Assembly (NCBI RefSeq): GCF_007673775.1
Contig: NZ_VEAF01000006.1
Coordinates: 242,227-306,226 of the forward strand
Length of the DNA stretch: 64,000 bases
Origin: Curtobacterium sp. 9128
Lineage (GTDB): Bacteria > Actinomycetota > Actinomycetes > Actinomycetales > Microbacteriaceae
Reading direction: 5' to 3'
Shown here: positions 15,591 through 24,424 of the stretch, one piece after another
How the letters are laid out: each line of letters begins with the position of its first letter
Position numbering within the stretch: position 1 is the first letter of the stretch
Position numbers and translations under genes: made by a program
The notes under the pieces: generated by a model
The model's database searches: none
Told to the model about the DNA's origin: nothing
The model's input: only the letters and a program-made list of their open reading frames with translations

Positions 15591-17554
15591 CACCAGATCG
15601 CGACGCGCTCGGCAGGGTCGAGGTACATCGCGTCCTGCTCGGTCACGCCGAACGTGTCGTAGAACACGTCGATGTTCTTGACGACCTGGTTGCAGCGGAA
15701 CTCGTTCGGCGAGTGCGGGTCGATCGTGAGCAGGCGTTCGGCCTCCTCCGGTCGGATCGCCATCCGCCACGCCTGCGCCCAGCTGAGGAAGAACCGCTCG
15801 GCACCGGTGAGGCCGTCGATCACGGGCGGCTCCTGCCCGTCGAGCGACAGCAGGTACGCCTTCCACGCGATGGACAGGCCGCCGAGGTCACCGATGTTCT
15901 CGCCGATCGTCAGCGCGCCGTTGACGTGACCGTCGGGCACCTCGGTCGGGACGAGCGCGTCGTACTGGGCGATGAGGGCCTTCGTGCGCTCCTCGAACGC
16001 GGTGCGGTCCGCCTCGGTCCACCAGTTCTGCAGCCGGCCGTCGCCGTCGTACTGGGAGCCCTGGTCGTCGAAGCCGTGCCCGATCTCGTGGCCGATGACG
16101 GCACCGATCGCCCCGTAGTTGGCGGCCGCGTCACGGCCGGCGTCGAAGAACGGGAACTGCAGGATCGCCGCAGGGAACACGATCTCGTTGAACCCGGGGT
16201 TGTAGTAGGCGTTGATCGTCTGCGGCGTCATGAACCACTCGTCGCGGTCGATGGGCTTGCCGATCTTGCCGAGCTCGCGGTCCACCTGGAAGTTCGCCAC
16301 CGCTCGGACGTTGCCGAGCAGGTCGTCCGCGCTGACCGGGAGCGCCGAGTAGTCGCGCCACCGCACCGGGTACCCGATCTTGGGCGTGAACTTGTCGAGC
16401 TTCTCCAGCGCGCGACCACGGGTCTCGTCGGTCATCCAGTCGAGCGCCGTGATGCTCTGGCGGTAGGCCTCGACCAGGTGCGCGACGAGGTCGTCCATCG
16501 TCGCCTTCGAGGTCTCGTCGAAGTGCTCCTGCACGTAGATCCGACCGACGGCCTCGCCCATCCCGCCCTCGACCAGGGAGACGCCGCGCTTCCAGCGGTC
16601 GCGCTGCTTCGGGGCGCCGGTGAGCGCGGTGCCGTAGAACGAGAAGCTCGTGGCCGAGAACGCACTGGTCAGGTACGGGGCCGACCCACGGACGACCTGC
16701 CAGCGCAGCCAGTCCTTCCAGGCCGGCAGGGACACGGAGCCGAGCAGCTCGGCCAGCCCGGTGAGGAACGACGGTTCGCGGACGACGACGGTCTCGAAGG
16801 CGCCGGCCGGTGCGTCGATCGCCTCCCACCACTGCTGCAGGTCGATCCCCGGGGCGAGCGCCGCGACCTCGGCCCACGGCAGCTTGTTGTACGTCTTCTG
16901 GCTGTCCCGCGTGGCGACGTTGTCCCAGTGCTTGCCCGCGAGCGCGGTCTCGAGCGCGATGACGTGCTCGGTGCGGTCGGCGCCGTCGTCGAAGCCGGCG
17001 AGCGGGAACATCGCGGCGACGAACTCGCGGTACTTGTCGCGGACGTCGGCGAAGCGCTCCTCGCGGTAGTACGACTCGTCGGGGAGCCCGAGGCCGGACT
17101 GCTCGAGGAAGACGACGTAGGACTCCGGGTCACCCGGGTCGTTGTCGACGAAGAGCTGCAGGAAGCTCGGGAGCCCGAGCCGCTCGAAGCGCCCGACCAT
17201 GCGGATCACGTCGGCCGTCGTCGCGATCGCCTCGATCTCGGCCAGCAGCAGCTCGATCGGGGCGGTGCCGAGCGCCTCGAGGTGTTCCTCGTCCATGAAC
17301 GACGCGTAGAGGTCGCCGACCTTGCGCTCCTCGGAGCCGGCCGGGGCCTGCTGCGAGCGCTCGATGATCGTGCGGACGGCGGCCTCGGCGGCCTCGGCGA
17401 GGACGACGAACGAGCCGTAGCGCGCCTTGTCGTCCGGGATCGGCGTCGACTGCACCCACTTCCCGTTGACGTGCCGGTACAGGTCGTCCTTGGCCTGCAC
17501 CGTCGAGTCGAGTTGGTCCGTCTGGATTCCGGTGGCGCCGTGCACGTCGGTCAT
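15590..17554 (-). CDS. M13 family (neprilysin/PepO-like) zinc endopeptidase
   Basis: A 654-aa M13 metallopeptidase. The zinc site HEIGH is at residues 489-493, the third ligand in ENIGDLGGLS, with NAYYNPGFNEIVFPAAILQFPFFD before it and the family C-terminus ERVAIW. No signal peptide or membrane anchor, so a cytoplasmic oligopeptidase. TATCGT (17567-17562) ends seven bases before the ATG at 17554, which favours this start over the GTG six codons upstream and indicates a leaderless transcript. Confidence 0.93.
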   Translation of the reverse strand: MTDVHGATGIQTDQLDSTVQAKDDLYRHVNGKWVQSTPIPDDKARYGSFVVLAEAAEAAVRTIIERSQQAPAGSEERKVGDLYASFMDEEHLEALGTAPIELLLAEIEAIATTADVIRMVGRFERLGLPSFLQLFVDNDPGDPESYVVFLEQSGLGLPDESYYREERFADVRDKYREFVAAMFPLAGFDDGADRTEHVIALETALAGKHWDNVATRDSQKTYNKLPWAEVAALAPGIDLQQWWEAIDAPAGAFETVVVREPSFLTGLAELLGSVSLPAWKDWLRWQVVRGSAPYLTSAFSATSFSFYGTALTGAPKQRDRWKRGVSLVEGGMGEAVGRIYVQEHFDETSKATMDDLVAHLVEAYRQSITALDWMTDETRGRALEKLDKFTPKIGYPVRWRDYSALPVSADDLLGNVRAVANFQVDRELGKIGKPIDRDEWFMTPQTINAYYNPGFNEIVFPAAILQFPFFDAGRDAAANYGAIGAVIGHEIGHGFDDQGSQYDGDGRLQNWWTEADRTAFEERTKALIAQYDALVPTEVPDGHVNGALTIGENIGDLGGLSIAWKAYLLSLDGQEPPVIDGLTGAERFFLSWAQAWRMAIRPEEAERLLTIDPHSPNEFRCNQVVKNIDVFYDTFGVTEQDAMYLDPAERVAIW

Positions 17555-17589
17555 GCGCACCACGATAGCCACCCACTACCGTCATGAGC

Positions 17590-18933
17590 ATGGGACTGGG
17601 ATGGAAGCTGCACGGGGACGGCGCGACGGTGTCCGCGACGACGATCGTGGCACCGGACGAACGACTGACGTGGCCACGCACCATCGGACTCGGCGTACAG
17701 CACGTCGTCGCGATGTTCGGTGCGACGTTCCTCGTACCGCTGCTCACGGGCTTCCCACCGTCGACCACACTGCTGTTCAGCGGCATCGGGACGATCCTGT
17801 TCCTGCTGATCACCGGCAACCGGCTGCCGAGCTACCTCGGGTCGTCGTTCGCGTTCATCGCTCCGATCGGCGCCGCGACGAAGATCGGCGGCATCCCGCT
17901 CGCCCTCTCCGGCATCATCGTCGTCGGTGCGCTGCTGGCGGTCGTCGGCCTCGTCGTGCACCTCGCCGGCGCCGGGTGGATCGACCGGCTGATGCCGCCG
18001 GTGGTCTCCGGCGCGATCGTGGCGCTCATCGGCTTCAACCTCGCCCCGGCGGCCCGCGACAACTTCACGAAGGCGCCCCTCGTCGCCGTGATCACGCTCG
18101 CCACGATCATCCTCGTCACCGTCCTGTTCAAGGGCCTCATCGGCCGCCTCTCGATCGTGATCGGCGTCGTCGTCGGGTACGTCGCGGCACTGGTCGCCGG
18201 GCAGGTCGACTTCTCCGCGGTCGGGGACGCCGCCTGGATCGGCCTGCCCGAGTTCACCGCCCCGGCGTTCGACCCCGCGCAGCTCGCGATCTACCTGGCG
18301 TTCGTGCCGGTCGTCCTCGCGCTCATCGCCGAGAACGTCGGGCACGTCAAGGGCGTCGGGCAGCTCACCGGCCGCGACCTCACGCCGCTCACCGGGCGGG
18401 CGCTCTTCGCCGACGGCATCTCCACCGTGCTCGCCGGTGTCGGCGGCGGCTCCGCGACGACCACCTACGGCGAGAACATCGGCGTGATGGCCGCCACCCG
18501 CGTCTTCTCGACCGCCGCCTACTGGGTCGCGGCGATCGCCGCGGTGGTGCTCGGCCTGTCGCCGAAGATCGGTGCCGTCATCTCCTCCGTCCCGGCCGGT
18601 GTCCTCGGCGGCGCGACGACTGCGCTGTACGGCCTGATCGGCGTGATCGGCATCCGGATCTGGGTCGAGAACCGGGTGGACTTCGCCAAGCCGAAGAACC
18701 AGCTGACGGCCGGGATCGCGCTCATCATCGGCATCGCCGACTTCACGTTCTCCTTCGGGCAGGCGAGCTTCGGCGGCATCATCCTCGGCACCGTCGCCGC
18801 GATCGTCGTCTACCACGTGATGGACCTGGTCGGTCGTGCCCGGGGCACCGACCAGGCGACGCCGGAGGCGTCGGACGCGGCACACGCCGCGACCGGGGCG
18901 GTCCCCGCGGAGCCGCGCGCCGACGGTCGGTGA
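17590..18933 (+). CDS. uracil/xanthine permease (NCS2 family)
   Basis: About 14 hydrophobic segments over 447 aa. VLALIAENVGHVKGVG and SATTTYGENIGVMAATRV are the NCS2 signature; the TTYGENIG form is typical of uracil permeases such as UraA, so uracil is the likelier substrate. TACCGT (17577-17582) ends seven bases before the ATG at 17590; another ATG lies at 17584. Divergent from the M13 peptidase with 35 bases between starts. The last 30 residues are hydrophilic. Confidence 0.9.
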   Translation: MGLGWKLHGDGATVSATTIVAPDERLTWPRTIGLGVQHVVAMFGATFLVPLLTGFPPSTTLLFSGIGTILFLLITGNRLPSYLGSSFAFIAPIGAATKIGGIPLALSGIIVVGALLAVVGLVVHLAGAGWIDRLMPPVVSGAIVALIGFNLAPAARDNFTKAPLVAVITLATIILVTVLFKGLIGRLSIVIGVVVGYVAALVAGQVDFSAVGDAAWIGLPEFTAPAFDPAQLAIYLAFVPVVLALIAENVGHVKGVGQLTGRDLTPLTGRALFADGISTVLAGVGGGSATTTYGENIGVMAATRVFSTAAYWVAAIAAVVLGLSPKIGAVISSVPAGVLGGATTALYGLIGVIGIRIWVENRVDFAKPKNQLTAGIALIIGIADFTFSFGQASFGGIILGTVAAIVVYHVMDLVGRARGTDQATPEASDAAHAATGAVPAEPRADGR

Positions 18934-18940
18934 CCCGGCG

Positions 18941-18986
18941 CCGGACAGGAGGCCCGGACCGGCCCCGCCACGAGCCTCCAGTCCGG
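18941..18986. terminator. hairpin formed by two dispersed-repeat copies after the permease
   Basis: CCGGACAGGAGGC (18941-18953) pairs with GCCTCCAGTCCGG (18974-18986) at 12 of 13 positions around a 20-base loop. Both arms belong to the CTGGAGGC element family. Likely terminator of the permease gene. Confidence 0.55.
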
Positions 18987-19011
18987 CTCCGGCGTCCGGC
19001 ATGATGTCCTG

Positions 19012-20322
19012 ATGCCTCCGTCCCGTCGTGCCGTCGACCGCGACATCGTCCGGTTGGCGCTGCCGGCGCTCGGTGCCCTCGTCGTCGAGCCGCTGTTCCT
19101 GATGACGGACACGGCGCTCGTCGGCCACCTCGGCGCCACCCCGCTCGCGGCCGTCGGGCTCGCGAGTGCGGTGCTGCAGACGGTCACGGGGCTCCTGGTG
19201 TTCCTGGCCTACTCGACGACCCCGGCGGTCGCCCGCGCGCTCGGCCGGGGTGACCGGCGTGGCGCGGTGCACGCGGGGATCGACGGCATGTGGCTCGCGC
19301 TGGGGCTCGGCGTGGTGCTCGCGCTCGTCGGGTGGCCGCTCGCCGCAGGGCTCGTCGGGCTCTTCGGGGCGGACGCCGCCGTGTCGGAGGCCGCGACCGC
19401 GTACCTGCTCGTCTCGCTGGTCGGGCTGCCCGGGATCCTCGTCGTGACCGCGTCGACCGGGCTGTTGCGTGGCCTGCAGGACACCAGGACACCGCTCGTC
19501 GTCGCGTCGGTCGGGTTCGTGGCGAACGGGCTGCTGAACGCGCTGCTCATCTACGGGCTCGGATGGGGCGTCGTGGGCTCGGCCGCCGGCACCGTGATCG
19601 TGCAGTGGGCGATGGCGGCCGTGTACGTCGTGATCGCGGTGCGGGCGGCCCGGGCCGTCGGGGCACCGCTCCGGCCGGGGGCGTCCGGTGTCGCGCGGGC
19701 GCTGCGCTCCGGCGCGTGGCTGTTCCTCCGGACGGCGTCGCTCCGCGTGGCGATGCTCGCGACGATCGCCGTCGCCGCAGGGCTGGGGACGACCGGCCTC
19801 GCGACGACGCAGGTCGGGCTGACGGTGTTCGGGACGCTCGCATTCGCGCTGGACGCCCTGGCGATCGCCGGGCAGGCCCTGGTCGGACACGCCCTCGGCG
19901 CCGGGGACGCGGACCGGGTGCGGCTCGTGACCGGCCGGCTCGTGGTGCTCGGCATCGTCGGCGGTGTGCTGCTCGGCGGGCTCACCCTCGCGCTCAGCGG
20001 GGTGCTCGGCCCCGTGTTCTCGGACTCGGGCGCGGTGCGGTCGGCGCTGCCGGTCGTGCTCGTCCTCATCGCGGTGGGGATGCCGATCGCTGGTTACGTC
20101 TTCGTGCTCGACGGCGTGCTCATCGGTGCCGGGGACGCCCGGTACCTGGCGCTGGCGGGCGGAGTGAACCTCGTCGTGTACCTGCCGCTGCTGTGGGTGT
20201 TCGGGAACGACCTCGCGGCGATGTGGGCGGTGTTCTCGTTCGGGTACATCGGGGTGCGCGCGGTGACGCTCGGCCTACGGGCGCACCGGCCGGGGTGGAT
20301 CGCGGTGGCGATGGCGCGCTGA
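19012..20322 (+). CDS. MATE family efflux transporter (DinF-like)
   Basis: A 436-aa protein with twelve hydrophobic helices in two repeats. The N-terminal DIVRLALPALGALVVEPLFLMTDTALVGHLG and the GLQDTRTPL loop are typical of MATE transporters of the DinF branch, Na+ or H+ antiporters for cationic drugs or metabolites. CATGAT ends six bases before the ATG (leaderless). Substrate not predictable. Confidence 0.92.
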   Translation: MPPSRRAVDRDIVRLALPALGALVVEPLFLMTDTALVGHLGATPLAAVGLASAVLQTVTGLLVFLAYSTTPAVARALGRGDRRGAVHAGIDGMWLALGLGVVLALVGWPLAAGLVGLFGADAAVSEAATAYLLVSLVGLPGILVVTASTGLLRGLQDTRTPLVVASVGFVANGLLNALLIYGLGWGVVGSAAGTVIVQWAMAAVYVVIAVRAARAVGAPLRPGASGVARALRSGAWLFLRTASLRVAMLATIAVAAGLGTTGLATTQVGLTVFGTLAFALDALAIAGQALVGHALGAGDADRVRLVTGRLVVLGIVGGVLLGGLTLALSGVLGPVFSDSGAVRSALPVVLVLIAVGMPIAGYVFVLDGVLIGAGDARYLALAGGVNLVVYLPLLWVFGNDLAAMWAVFSFGYIGVRAVTLGLRAHRPGWIAVAMAR

Positions 20323-20367
20323 GCGCGGGCGGGCGCGGCGGGCAGGCGCGCGGCGGCACGACTCCTC

Positions 20368-20419
20368 GCGCTCACCGACAGTTCACGCACCCGCGAGCCC
20401 GTGGAGTGTCGGTGAGCGC
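20368..20419. terminator. 13-bp-stem inverted repeat between convergent genes
   Basis: GCGCTCACCGACA (20368-20380) and TGTCGGTGAGCGC (20407-20419) are perfect inverted arms around a 26-base spacer that contains a further CACG/CGTG pairing. It lies between the convergent MATE and LacI genes and probably ends both transcripts. Confidence 0.55.
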
Positions 20420-20468
20420 GAACATCCGGCGGGCGCTCGGCGGACGGGGCGGCGCGGCGGGCGACGCG

Positions 20469-21572
20469 CTACGTCCGCGGGGCGCCCGTCGTGTCGCCGA
20501 TGCGGAGCTCGGAGCGGAAGGACGCCGGCTCGCCTGATCCGCCCTCGAGCATGGCCAGGGCAGCGCGGGCCGCCGCCTGTCCCTTCTGCACGAAGGGCTG
20601 CACGAGCGTCGTCAGGTGCCGCATGGGTGAGCGGTGCAGCAGGCTGTCGTCGACGTGGATGCCGTCGAAGCCCACCACGCTGACGTCCTCCGGCACCCGG
20701 AGCCCGTGCTCGAGGGCGGCCGAGATCACCCCGACGGCGAGCAGGTCGCTCTGCGCGATCACCGCGGTCGGTCGGCTGCCACCGGGGGCGAAGAGCGCCT
20801 GCCCCGCGGTCCGGCCGTCCTCGACCGAGCTGCCGGCGGCCTCGATGGCGGGGGCGTCCGGGTACACCCCGCGCACCCCGCGCAGCCGCTCCATCGCGGT
20901 GAAGGCAGCGCCCTCGGCGAAGCGCTCCTCGGAGATCGGTCCCTGGCGGCGGGAGGCGTCCAGGGGCAGCGTCACGACCGTGACGGCGGTGTGCCCGAGG
21001 TCGCGGAGGAACGCGGCGGCGCGGCGGGAGGCCTCGCGGTTGTCGAGCTGGATGGGGACCGCTCCCTCGATGTCGTCGGCCTCGATCGCCACGACGGGGA
21101 TCCCGCGGCGGCGGAGCACGGCCACCGCGCGGTCGACCCGGACGTTGCACCCGACGAGCACCACCGCGTCCATCGGGGCGTCGACCAGCGGGCCCATCCC
21201 ACGCTCGTCGTCGAGCGGGCTGCGGACCAGGAGCAGGGACGCCCCGGCCTCGCCGGCGACCTCGGCGATGCCGTCGAGCGTCAGCACGTTCACCGGGTCG
21301 CGGAACGCGTCGCTGAGCCGGTCGTCCATCACGACTCCGATCACGCCGGAGCGTCCGCGCCGCAGGGAGCGAGCACGGGGATCGGGTCCGTCGTACCCGA
21401 GGGCAGCGGCCGCCGCGAGCACCCGCGTCCGGGTCTCCTCGGACACCGGACCGCTGCCGCTGAACGCCAGGGACGCCGTCGAGGCGGCCACCCCAGCCGC
21501 GCGCGCGACGGCGGCGAGCGTCGGGCGGCTGGGTCCCGCCGACGCGCCAGGGGTTGTTGCCGGTTCGTCCAT
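20469..21572 (-). CDS. LacI-family transcriptional regulator
   Basis: A 367-aa repressor. The LacI HTH lies at residues 17-65 (TLAAVARAAGVAASTASLAFSG, SEETRTRVLAAAAALGY), followed by a periplasmic-binding-type sugar domain (VIGVVMDDRLSDAF, AVIAQSDLLAVGVISAALEHG, VSVVGFDGIHVDD). It diverges from an MFS transporter gene, with a 20-bp palindrome between. TACGCT ends eight bases before the ATG. It probably represses the transporter and itself in response to a sugar-like ligand. Confidence 0.92.
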   Translation of the reverse strand: MDEPATTPGASAGPSRPTLAAVARAAGVAASTASLAFSGSGPVSEETRTRVLAAAAALGYDGPDPRARSLRRGRSGVIGVVMDDRLSDAFRDPVNVLTLDGIAEVAGEAGASLLLVRSPLDDERGMGPLVDAPMDAVVLVGCNVRVDRAVAVLRRRGIPVVAIEADDIEGAVPIQLDNREASRRAAAFLRDLGHTAVTVVTLPLDASRRQGPISEERFAEGAAFTAMERLRGVRGVYPDAPAIEAAGSSVEDGRTAGQALFAPGGSRPTAVIAQSDLLAVGVISAALEHGLRVPEDVSVVGFDGIHVDDSLLHRSPMRHLTTLVQPFVQKGQAAARAALAMLEGGSGEPASFRSELRIGDTTGAPRT

Positions 21573-21643
21573 CGGGCGTTAGCGTATCCGACAACCACGG
21601 TCGAATCGATTCGACCGCCGAGTACCACCGACAGGACGAGCAC
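21573..21643. promoter_or_regulatory. divergent LacI/MFS promoters
   Basis: Overlapping -10 boxes: TACGCT (21586-21581, minus strand, for lacI) and TAGCGT (21580-21585, plus strand, for the MFS gene). The operator palindrome begins 12 bases beyond the plus-strand -10, near the transcript start. Confidence 0.5.
21598..21617. promoter_or_regulatory. LacI-type operator, perfect 20-bp palindrome
   Basis: CGGTCGAATCGATTCGACCG is a perfect palindrome with the central CG step common to LacI-family sites. It sits just downstream of the MFS -10 box, a position that blocks transcription, and 26 bases from the lacI start codon. Confidence 0.75.
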
Positions 21644-22900
21644 ATGACGACGGCGTCTGCCAGCAGGACCAGCACCGCCCCCAGCACCCGAGCGTGGATC
21701 ACGGCCGTGTTCGTGGTGTTCACCCTCTCCGGACTCGCCATCGCGACCTGGCTCGGCCGCATCCCGAGCGTCCGGGACGCCCTCGACGCGACCACGCTCG
21801 AGATGGGCCTGCTCGTCGTCGGCATGAGCGTCGGCTCGATCGCGGGCCTGACCGTCGCCGGGCACATCGTCGCGCGGGCCGGCGCCAAGCACAGCGTCCA
21901 GATCGCCGCCGCGAGCATGGTGCTCGGGATGGTGATGGCCGGGCTCTCGGTCAGCATGGGCTGGGGCTTCGCGGCGATCTGGGCCAGCCTCATCGCGTTC
22001 GGCTTCGGCAACGGGCTCGCCGACGTGTCCATGAACGTGTCCGGGGCCACCGCGGAGCGCCTCGGCGGGCGGACGATCATGCCGATGTTCCACGCCGCGT
22101 TCAGCCTCGGCACCCTCGCCGGCGCGGGACTCGGCGCCCTGGCCGAGCGGCTCGAGGTCCCGGTCGCGCTCCACTTCATCGTGCTCGGCGTGCTCGTCGG
22201 CATCGCGATGACCGTCGCCGTCCGCTGGTTCGGCGACGAGCGGGTCACCGAACCCGAGCCCACGGACACCTCCCCCGTCGCCCTGCCCGTGTCCCGCTGG
22301 GCGGTCTGGAAGCAGCCGTCGACCCTGCTCATCGGCGTCATCGTGCTCGGCATGGCGCTGGCCGAGGGCTCGGCGAACGACTGGCTCCCGCTCGCGATGA
22401 TCGACGGCCACGGCCTCGAGAACGACGCCGGGTCGGCGGTGCTCACGGTGTTCCTCGCCGCGATGACGATCGGTCGCCTGGCCGGCAGCCCGCTCATCGA
22501 CCGGTTCGGCCGGGTCCCGGTGCTCCGGACCAGCGCCGCCGTCGCGGTCGTCGGCCTCGGCATGCTCATCTTCGTGCCGAACGTGCCGCTGGCGATCGTG
22601 GGCGTGGTGCTCTGGGGACTCGGTGCGAGCCTCGGCTTCCCGATGGGGATGTCCGCCGCCGCCGACGACCCCCGCACCGCGGCGGCCAGGGTCAGCGCCG
22701 TGGCCACCATCGGCTACGTGGCGTTCCTCGCCGGACCGCCGATCATCGGCCTCGTCGGCGAGCACTTCGGCCTGCTGCACGGGCTCCTCATCGTGTTCGT
22801 CTTCATCGTCGCGGCCGGTCTGGCGTCGGGTGCGGCCCGCGAGCGGACGGCGGAGGCGGGCCGACCCGCCGGGAGCGAGCCGAGCCTCCAGGGCCGTTAG
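21644..22900 (+). CDS. MFS transporter controlled by the adjacent LacI regulator
   Basis: A 418-aa, twelve-helix major facilitator. FGFGNGLADVSMNVSG and FHAAFSLGTLAGAGLGAL are typical of the YbjJ/fucose-permease-like branch. The ligand is unknown; the LacI partner suggests a sugar or sugar acid. The ATG at 21644 lies 27 bases beyond the operator palindrome. The stop codon TAG is also the first part of the -10 box of nucS. Confidence 0.85.
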   Translation: MTTASASRTSTAPSTRAWITAVFVVFTLSGLAIATWLGRIPSVRDALDATTLEMGLLVVGMSVGSIAGLTVAGHIVARAGAKHSVQIAAASMVLGMVMAGLSVSMGWGFAAIWASLIAFGFGNGLADVSMNVSGATAERLGGRTIMPMFHAAFSLGTLAGAGLGALAERLEVPVALHFIVLGVLVGIAMTVAVRWFGDERVTEPEPTDTSPVALPVSRWAVWKQPSTLLIGVIVLGMALAEGSANDWLPLAMIDGHGLENDAGSAVLTVFLAAMTIGRLAGSPLIDRFGRVPVLRTSAAVAVVGLGMLIFVPNVPLAIVGVVLWGLGASLGFPMGMSAAADDPRTAAARVSAVATIGYVAFLAGPPIIGLVGEHFGLLHGLLIVFVFIVAAGLASGAARERTAEAGRPAGSEPSLQGR

Positions 22901-22909
22901 GCTTCCCGG

Positions 22910-23605
22910 GTGCGTCTCGTCATCGCCCGCTGCTCCGTCGACTACGCCGGTCGTCTGTCGGCCCACCTGCCCCTCGCGACCCGGCTGCTCATGCTCAAGG
23001 CCGACGGCTCACTGCTCGTCCACTCGGACGGCGGCAGCTACAAGCCGCTCAACTGGATGAGCCCGCCGTGCTCCGTCGAGATCGGCGAGCCGTCCGACGA
23101 GCAGGCAGAGGCCGGCATCGAGCAGGTGTGGACCGTCACGCAGAAGAAGACGCAGGACCGGCTCATCGTCAGCATCCACGAGGTGATCGCCGACGAGAGC
23201 CACGACCTCGGGATCGACCCGGGCCTGGTCAAGGACGGCGTCGAGGCACACCTGCAGCAGCTCCTCGCCGAGCAGATCGAGCTCCTCGGCGACGGTCACA
23301 CGCTCGTCCGTCGGGAGTACATGACGGCGATCGGTCCGGTGGACATCCTGGCCAGGGACGACGCCGGTACGAGCGTGGCGGTGGAGATGAAGCGCAACGC
23401 GAACATCGACGCCGTCGAGCAGCTCACCCGCTACCTCGAGCTGATGAACCGCGACCCGATGCTCCGTCCGGTGCAGGGCGTGCTCGCCGCGCAGACGGTG
23501 GCACCGCAGGCGCGCACCCTGGCGGAGGACCGCGGCATCCGCGTCCTCGTCCTCGACTACGACGCGATGCGCGGCATCGAGGGCGGCCACACCCGCCTGT
23601 TCTGA
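22910..23605 (+). CDS. nucS: mismatch-specific endonuclease NucS (EndoMS)
   Basis: A 231-aa NucS. The N-terminal domain starts [16 protein letters not shown] and contains [16 protein letters not shown]; the C-terminal RecB-like nuclease has [16 protein letters not shown] and VAVEMKR, giving the D-(x)n-ExK catalytic set. NucS carries out non-canonical mismatch repair in actinobacteria lacking MutSL. TAGGCT (22898-22903) ends six bases before the GTG, so the transcript is leaderless. Confidence 0.95.
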   Translation: MRLVIARCSVDYAGRLSAHLPLATRLLMLKADGSLLVHSDGGSYKPLNWMSPPCSVEIGEPSDEQAEAGIEQVWTVTQKKTQDRLIVSIHEVIADESHDLGIDPGLVKDGVEAHLQQLLAEQIELLGDGHTLVRREYMTAIGPVDILARDDAGTSVAVEMKRNANIDAVEQLTRYLELMNRDPMLRPVQGVLAAQTVAPQARTLAEDRGIRVLVLDYDAMRGIEGGHTRLF

Positions 23606-23635
23606 GGGGCGCCCGCCGGTTCTGACGGCACCCGC

Positions 23636-23656
23636 CTGGAGGCTCGGCGCGGCTCC
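23636..23656. repeat. dispersed CTGGAGGC element
   Basis: CTGGAGGCTCGG followed by CGCGGCTCC, in the 111-bp gap between nucS and the HAD gene. A member of the window-wide family. Confidence 0.7.
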
Positions 23657-23716
23657 GCGACGCCGGCCGCGCTCGCTGACGGCCGGCTCCACCGCCCCGG
23701 TTAGGCTGGACCGGTC

Positions 23717-24424
23717 ATGACACGCCCGTTCAGCGCCATCCTCTTCGACCTCGACGGCACCATCAGCGACTCGGCGCCGGGCATCCTCGAGAGCCTCACG
23801 CACACGTTCCGCACGGTCGGCGTGCCCGTCCCCGACCACGCGACGCTGATGTCGTTCGTGGGGCCGCCCATCCTCGACACCTTCCGCGTCGCGATGGGGA
23901 TGGACGAGGCCATGGCCGACCGGACCCTCGCCGTGTACCGCGAGCACTACCTCTCGCACGGCGCCCTCGACTCGGCGATGTTCCCGGGCATCGACGTCGT
24001 GCTCCGCACCCTGCACGAGGCGGGTCTGCCGATCTCCACCGCGACGAGCAAGCCGGAGACCCCGGCGACGTACATCCTCGACCACTACGGCCTCGTCGGG
24101 GACATCGACGTCATCACCGGCGCGAGCGACGACGAGGTGCGCTCGTCGAAGGCGGACGTGGTCGAGGAGGCCCTGCGTCGCCTCGACGCCCGCGGCTTCG
24201 ACGTCACCCGACCGGTGCTCGTCGGGGACCGGCTGCACGACGTCGAGGGTGCAGCGGCGCACGGCGTCCCCGTGGTCTTCGCGGAGTGGGGCTACGGCTC
24301 CCCCGCCGAGGCCGAGGGCACGATCGCGCAGGCGGCGACCCCGCTCGACCTGCTGCCGATCCTGCTGCCGGAGTCCGCCGCGACGTCCGGTGACGCGGCG
24401 ACCAGCGCGTCCCGCCTGCCGTGA
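23717..24424 (+). CDS. HAD-family phosphatase (phosphoglycolate phosphatase-like)
   Basis: A 235-aa HAD hydrolase of the Gph/PpaX type. Motif I is FDLDGTISDSAPG, motif II TATSKPE, motif III K in RSSKADV, motif IV VGDRLHDVEGA, with an alpha-helical cap after motif I. Likely acts on a small phosphorylated metabolite. TAGGCT (23702-23707) lies nine bases before the ATG. Coupled to the next gene by GTGA. Confidence 0.9.
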   Translation: MTRPFSAILFDLDGTISDSAPGILESLTHTFRTVGVPVPDHATLMSFVGPPILDTFRVAMGMDEAMADRTLAVYREHYLSHGALDSAMFPGIDVVLRTLHEAGLPISTATSKPETPATYILDHYGLVGDIDVITGASDDEVRSSKADVVEEALRRLDARGFDVTRPVLVGDRLHDVEGAAAHGVPVVFAEWGYGSPAEAEGTIAQAATPLDLLPILLPESAATSGDAATSASRLP

